Assembly: GCA_943324925.2 (NCBI GenBank) | Contig: CALPNL020000064.1 | Span: forward strand, 1-9,591 | Direction: 5' to 3' | DNA: 9,591 bases | Source of the DNA: Chitinophaga pinensis | Lineage (GTDB): Bacteria > Bacteroidota > Bacteroidia > Flavobacteriales > Flavobacteriaceae | Shown: positions 6,732 through 9,591 of the stretch, in pieces | Layout: the number at the start of each line of letters is the position of its first letter | How positions within the stretch are numbered: position 1 is the first letter of the stretch | Made by a program: the position numbers and the translations under genes | The notes under the pieces: generated by a model | Database searches by the model: none | The model's input: the letters and a program-made list of their open reading frames with translations, nothing else | What the model was told of the DNA's origin: nothing

Positions 6732-8111
6732 TTGAATTTATCTCAATACACAAAGGAATTTTCCTACAATATTAAATTGGCCTATCCTGTAATTTTGGGG
6801 ATGTTGGGGCATACCCTAATTTCAATTGTAGATAACATAATGGTTGGTAATTTAGGTTCCACTGAATTGGCAGCGGTTTCCCTAGGAGGAAGTTTTGTGT
6901 TTATTGGAATGTCACTAGGAATAGGCTTTTCCACCGCTATAACCCCGCTAGTTTCTATGGCAGATGCCGAAAAAGACGACAAAAAAATACGTTCTGTTTT
7001 TCATCATGGGCTACTTTCTTGCGTGATTTTAGGGGTATTTATATTTACCCTAATTGTTTTGGCTAAGCCAATAATGTATGTCATGCACCAGCCTAAAGAA
7101 GTGATTGATTTAGCAAGTCCTTATATTGATTGGGTTGCTTTTTCGCTAATTCCTGTAATTATTTTTCAAGGGTACAAGCAATTTGCCGACGGATTATCGA
7201 GAACTAAATATTCAATGTATGCCATTTTTATGGCCAACATAATTCATATTTTCATCAATTACATGCTGATCTATGGAGTTTGGATATTTCCAAAGTTGGG
7301 AATTATTGGAGCTGCACTTGGAACAGTAATCTCTAGAATATTAATGGTGGTTTTCATGCATTACATCATGAAAAATAACGCACATTTAAATCCCTATTTC
7401 AAGAATTTTAGTTTTCGAGAAATTAAAAAAACAATGCTTAAAAAAATCGCTAGCCTCGGAATTCCCTCCGCAATGCAAATGTTATTTGAAGTAGCACTAT
7501 TTACTGCCGCTATATGGCTTTGTGGTTCTATTGGTAAAACAAGTCAAGCCGCTAATCAAATTGCGTTAACATTGGCTACAACCACTTTTATGTTTGCAAT
7601 GGGGTTAAGTGTAGCAGCAACGATTCGAGTAGGAAATAATAAAGGGTTAATGGACTATAAAAATCTGATCATCGTAGCAAGATCAGTTTTTCTTCTTGCA
7701 ATAATATTAGAAACTTTTTTTGGAATTCTATTTGTTATTTTGCATAACTTTTTACCGCATTTGTTTCTTAACATGGAGAATGTAAATCAAGCTATCGAAA
7801 ATAAAGAGGTAATTATTATTGCCTCAAAACTACTTTTAGTAGCTGCTGTTTTCCAAATTTCAGATGGGATTCAAGTGGTAGTTCTTGGTGCTTTAAGAGG
7901 GCTTCAAGATGTGAAAGTTCCAATGTATATTACTTTTGTGGCGTATTGGGTGGTTGGCTTTCCAATTTCTTTTTTCCTTGGAAAATACACTGAATTGAAA
8001 TCCGTAGGAGTTTGGATTGGGCTATTAGCAGGATTATCAACGGCAGCATTATTTTTGTATCTTCGCTTTCACAAATTGACAAAACAACAACTTTTAAAAT
8101 CAATTAATTAA
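6732..8111 (+). CDS. MATE-family multidrug/Na+ efflux transporter (NorM-like)
   Basis: This integral inner-membrane protein has 459 residues and about twelve hydrophobic segments in two homologous halves (about 15-215 and 240-445), the normal MATE size. Landmarks include D34 in VDNIMVGNLG (first helix), PLVSMADAE (72-80), E253 in LFEVALF, R299 in GLSVAATIRVGN and D378 in FQISDGIQ. E253 and D378 sit where NorM-type transporters carry the acidic residues involved in cation coupling, so it is probably a Na+- or H+-driven exporter of cationic compounds; the substrate is unknown. The start is TTG: the preceding in-frame codon is a stop (6729-6731) and the first ATG (residue 24) would delete half of the first helix. 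An SPFH protein gene follows after 11 bp. Confidence 0.92.
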   Translation: MNLSQYTKEFSYNIKLAYPVILGMLGHTLISIVDNIMVGNLGSTELAAVSLGGSFVFIGMSLGIGFSTAITPLVSMADAEKDDKKIRSVFHHGLLSCVILGVFIFTLIVLAKPIMYVMHQPKEVIDLASPYIDWVAFSLIPVIIFQGYKQFADGLSRTKYSMYAIFMANIIHIFINYMLIYGVWIFPKLGIIGAALGTVISRILMVVFMHYIMKNNAHLNPYFKNFSFREIKKTMLKKIASLGIPSAMQMLFEVALFTAAIWLCGSIGKTSQAANQIALTLATTTFMFAMGLSVAATIRVGNNKGLMDYKNLIIVARSVFLLAIILETFFGILFVILHNFLPHLFLNMENVNQAIENKEVIIIASKLLLVAAVFQISDGIQVVVLGALRGLQDVKVPMYITFVAYWVVGFPISFFLGKYTELKSVGVWIGLLAGLSTAALFLYLRFHKLTKQQLLKSIN

Positions 8112-8122
8112 ATTTATATATA

Positions 8123-9031
8123 ATGGTAGTATTTACAGTAATTATAGGAGTTATTTTATTTTTAATAGGAGCGTCATTTTCAAATAATTCAACACTATCT
8201 AAATTTGCCCGCCCTTTCAAAGTTGGAGCAGTGATTGCAATAGTAATTGGATTAATGTCTTCTATGTTCAAGCAAATAGATGCCGGAAAGGTTGGAGTTC
8301 AATCGCTCTACGGAAACGTTCAACCCGATATATTAGAAAGTGGTTTGCACGTGATAAATCCACTGTTGGATATCACTGAATTTGATATACAAACTCAAAA
8401 TTATACCATGTCGGCAATCCACGGTGAAGGAGCCCAGGAAGGAGACGATGCTATCCGAGTGCTATCCAATGACGGTCTGGAAGTTGTAATCGACTTAACT
8501 GTTTTATATCGTGTTTCACCAACTGAATCTCCAAAAATATTCAAACAAATTGGTGTCGATTATATTGATAAAATCGTGCGTCCCGTAACTAGAACCCGTA
8601 TTCGTGACAACGCTGTTTATTATGATGCAGTAGCATTGTATTCCACAAAAAGAAATGAATTTCAACAACGAATTTATAAAAGTATAGAAGATGACTTCAA
8701 AACGAGAGGGCTTGTTTTAGAGCAACTTTTAATCAGAAATATCAATCTTCCAGCGTCTGTGAAATTGTCGATAGAAAGTAAAATTAATGCGGAACAAGAT
8801 GCTCAAAAAATGACTTTCGTGCTTCAAAAAGAAAAGCAAGAAGCAGAACGTAAAAGAGTGGAAGCGCAAGGTATTGCGGATTATCAAAGAATTATTTCAC
8901 TTGGATTAACCGATAAACAATTGCAATACGAACAAATTAAAGCCCAAAAAGAATTGGCAGCTTCTCCAAATTCTAAAATTATTTTTATGAATGGAAAAGG
9001 TAGTGCGCCAGTTATTTTATCTGATAAATAA
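8123..9031 (+). CDS. SPFH/prohibitin-family membrane protein
   Basis: The product has 302 residues. Two hydrophobic segments lie at the N-terminus (about 2-18 and 33-48), followed by the SPFH/band 7 domain (about 50-215), beginning QIDAGKVGVQSLYGNVQP and containing RPVTRTRIRDN (153-163) and ERGLVLEQLLIRN-like residues at 194-206. A charged alpha-helical/coiled-coil tail rich in K, E, Q and A covers about 218-280. This matches bacterial prohibitin homologues, which assemble into large ring- or cage-like oligomers in the inner membrane and in some cases modulate membrane proteases such as FtsH. No NfeD-type partner is adjacent. The gene starts 11 bp after the MATE gene and has no visible promoter, so the two are probably co-transcribed; a physical link between the products is not shown. 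Confidence 0.9.
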   Translation: MVVFTVIIGVILFLIGASFSNNSTLSKFARPFKVGAVIAIVIGLMSSMFKQIDAGKVGVQSLYGNVQPDILESGLHVINPLLDITEFDIQTQNYTMSAIHGEGAQEGDDAIRVLSNDGLEVVIDLTVLYRVSPTESPKIFKQIGVDYIDKIVRPVTRTRIRDNAVYYDAVALYSTKRNEFQQRIYKSIEDDFKTRGLVLEQLLIRNINLPASVKLSIESKINAEQDAQKMTFVLQKEKQEAERKRVEAQGIADYQRIISLGLTDKQLQYEQIKAQKELAASPNSKIIFMNGKGSAPVILSDK

Positions 9032-9045
9032 TTTTCGATAGTTAG

Positions 9046-9102
9046 TTTGGTTGTTCAAATATTCGATTTACAAATAACCAAATCAACAAATAACCAAATT
9101 AA
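9046..9102. repeat. Inverted repeat and 16-bp tandem repeat upstream of the acidic-protein gene
   Basis: A 16-bp unit CAAATAACCAAATYAA is repeated head to tail at 9071-9086 and 9087-9102, with one difference (C/T). TTTGGTTGTT (9046-9055) can pair with AATAACCAAA (9073-9082) in a 10-bp stem with one G-U pair and a 17-nt loop. No T-tract follows, so it is not a standard terminator. It may be a leader structure or simple AC-rich slippage. Confidence 0.65.
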
Positions 9103-9110
9103 CAATAAAC

Positions 9111-9341
9111 ATGGAACTACCTAAATTTTTACTTGGCGACAACACCGATTTTCCAGACGATATTTTCGTTATTCATCTCGATTACCCTAGATTTATTATC
9201 AATCTAAATGACGATGAGGTGGAATTTATGGAAGAACCTGAAGACCTTGACGAAGCAGAACTCAATGCCGAAATGGAAGGTTTGATCGTTCTAGCCAATG
9301 AATTTTACGACCGCGAAATGGAACGATACGAAAAAGAATAA
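9111..9341 (+). CDS. Small highly acidic conserved-type hypothetical protein
   Basis: The product has 76 residues, of which about 25 are Asp or Glu and five Lys or Arg, so its net charge is near -20. The N-terminal half, LPKFLLGDNTDFPDDIFVIHLDYPRFIINL (3-32), has two probable beta strands. The C-terminal half (about 33-76) is a charged helix ending in EFYDREMERYEKE. There is no signal peptide, membrane segment or metal motif. I recall similar short proteins, unnamed, in other Flavobacteriia, and the DNA-mimic idea is only a guess from charge. The ATG follows the tandem repeat by 8 bp. A TTTG at 9046-9049 with a TA 19 bp later is a poor promoter candidate, so it may also be read from the SPFH gene. 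A terminator follows. Confidence 0.8.
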   Translation: MELPKFLLGDNTDFPDDIFVIHLDYPRFIINLNDDEVEFMEEPEDLDEAELNAEMEGLIVLANEFYDREMERYEKE

Positions 9342-9357
9342 CAATTCAATTACTTAC

Positions 9358-9385
9358 AAAGCTGCATTTATTTGTGGCTTTTTTT
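9358..9385 (+). terminator. Intrinsic terminator after the acidic-protein gene
   Basis: AAAGCTGCA (9358-9366) pairs fully with TGTGGCTTT (9373-9381), allowing two G-U pairs, around a 6-nt loop TTTATT, and is followed directly by a T-run to 9385. It is 17 bp after the stop codon. An alternative pairing of the same GCTGCA with TGCAGC at 9387-9392 is possible. Confidence 0.7.
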
Positions 9386-9394
9386 CTGCAGCCT

Positions 9395-9530
9395 TTTCCG
9401 GCTTTCCTCTCCAAGCCCTTGTTAAAAAATGAGTTTTTGCTAGGGAAAAAAGGAGCTTTTTTTAGTCGCTCTTTTTCCCTTGCAAAACTAGGTTTTTTTT
9501 TCTTCGGGGCTTTCGTTGCACTCCGGGCTA
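9395..9530 (-). repeat. Palindromic intergenic element, probable dispersed flavobacterial repeat
   Basis: Read on the minus strand, the element opens with TAGCCCGGAGTGCAACGAAA (9530-9511), has a central long inverted repeat, and closes with a segment containing GGAGAGGAAAGCCGGAAA (9412-9395). This order resembles an element I remember from many Flavobacteriia intergenic regions, with a TAGCCC-GAT-GAAGCGG-like start, an AAGGG/CCCTT palindrome and an AGCGG-AGCCGGAAA-like end. That comparison is from memory. No open frame of convincing coding character lies here. The plus strand is strongly T-rich and nearly free of A-runs. Confidence 0.55.
9432..9489. repeat. Long imperfect hairpin at the centre of the terminal element
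   Basis: The arm 9432-9456 (AGTTTTTGCTAGGG, A-run, GGAGC) and the arm 9468-9489 (GCTC, T-run, CCCTTGCAAAACT) are complementary apart from one mismatch and three unpaired bases, with an 11-nt loop (9457-9467) that is mostly T. Either strand could form a stable transcript stem. It is followed by a short palindrome AAAAC-TAG-GTTTT (9484-9496) and a T-run, so it may also act as a second terminator. Confidence 0.72.
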
Positions 9531-9560
9531 GGGGATTTTTCTTTTTAAAGGCGATTTTTT

Positions 9561-9591
9561 TTTGCCAGAGAGTAAAAAGTTTTTATCTTTG
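9561..9591 (+). promoter_or_regulatory. Complete outward-reading promoter at the window edge
   Basis: TTTG at 9561-9564 and TATCTTTG at 9584-9591 are separated by exactly 19 bp, a full match to the Bacteroidota primary promoter (TTTG-N19-TAnnTTTG). The -7 element ends on the last base, so the start site and the gene it serves lie to the right of the window. A protein gene, tRNA or other RNA could follow; the sequence does not tell. Confidence 0.82.

Noticed and set aside
6782..6982. Open frame on the minus strand at the start of the MATE gene
   Set aside because: It is antisense to strongly conserved transporter helices and its Ile/Ser/Pro-rich translation is the usual shadow of hydrophobic codons.
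9046..9082. Stem-loop after the SPFH gene as a terminator
   Set aside because: The stem is AT-rich and neither strand has a T-run next to it, so it does not meet the form of an intrinsic terminator.

Overview
The window looks like chromosomal DNA from a member of the Flavobacteriia (Bacteroidota), most likely Flavobacterium or a close relative. The support is AT-rich sequence, genes without Shine-Dalgarno sites, promoters of the Bacteroidota form TTTG/TTG-N19-TAnnTTTG, a protein with a type IX secretion C-terminal domain, and many proteins of familiar flavobacterial type. I see no rRNA, tRNA, insertion sequence, phage gene or CRISPR array.

Bases 2-3826 hold six same-strand genes separated by only 13-30 bp, probably one transcript whose promoter lies left of the window. 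They are the end of an outer-membrane beta-barrel gene, menA, a UPF0173 metallo-beta-lactamase-fold hydrolase, menC, a small exported protein with six YENQ repeats (Septknot/DUF6150-like) and a DUF2007-type protein. MenC and MenA act early and late in menaquinone synthesis, so the hydrolase between them may serve the same pathway. The other menaquinone genes are not in view.

Bases 3847-5586 form a self-contained unit: a near-ideal promoter, an ABC-F translation factor gene and a bidirectional terminator. Facing it on the minus strand (5605-6624) is a single-gene unit for a secreted T9SS cargo protein. The 107-bp divergent gap (6625-6731) carries -7 elements for both directions and a 10-bp inverted repeat.

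Bases 6732-9031 encode a MATE-family exporter (TTG start) and, 11 bp later, an SPFH/prohibitin-like membrane protein, probably an operon. After a 79-bp spacer with a 16-bp tandem repeat comes a very acidic 76-residue protein of unknown function.

The last 250 bp (9342-9591) have no convincing gene but are highly structured: a terminator, a T-rich palindromic element that resembles a dispersed flavobacterial intergenic repeat, and a complete promoter ending on the last base and reading out of the window. The items most worth a second look are the symmetric YENQ-repeat protein, the hydrolase inside the menaquinone cluster, and this terminal element with its outward promoter.
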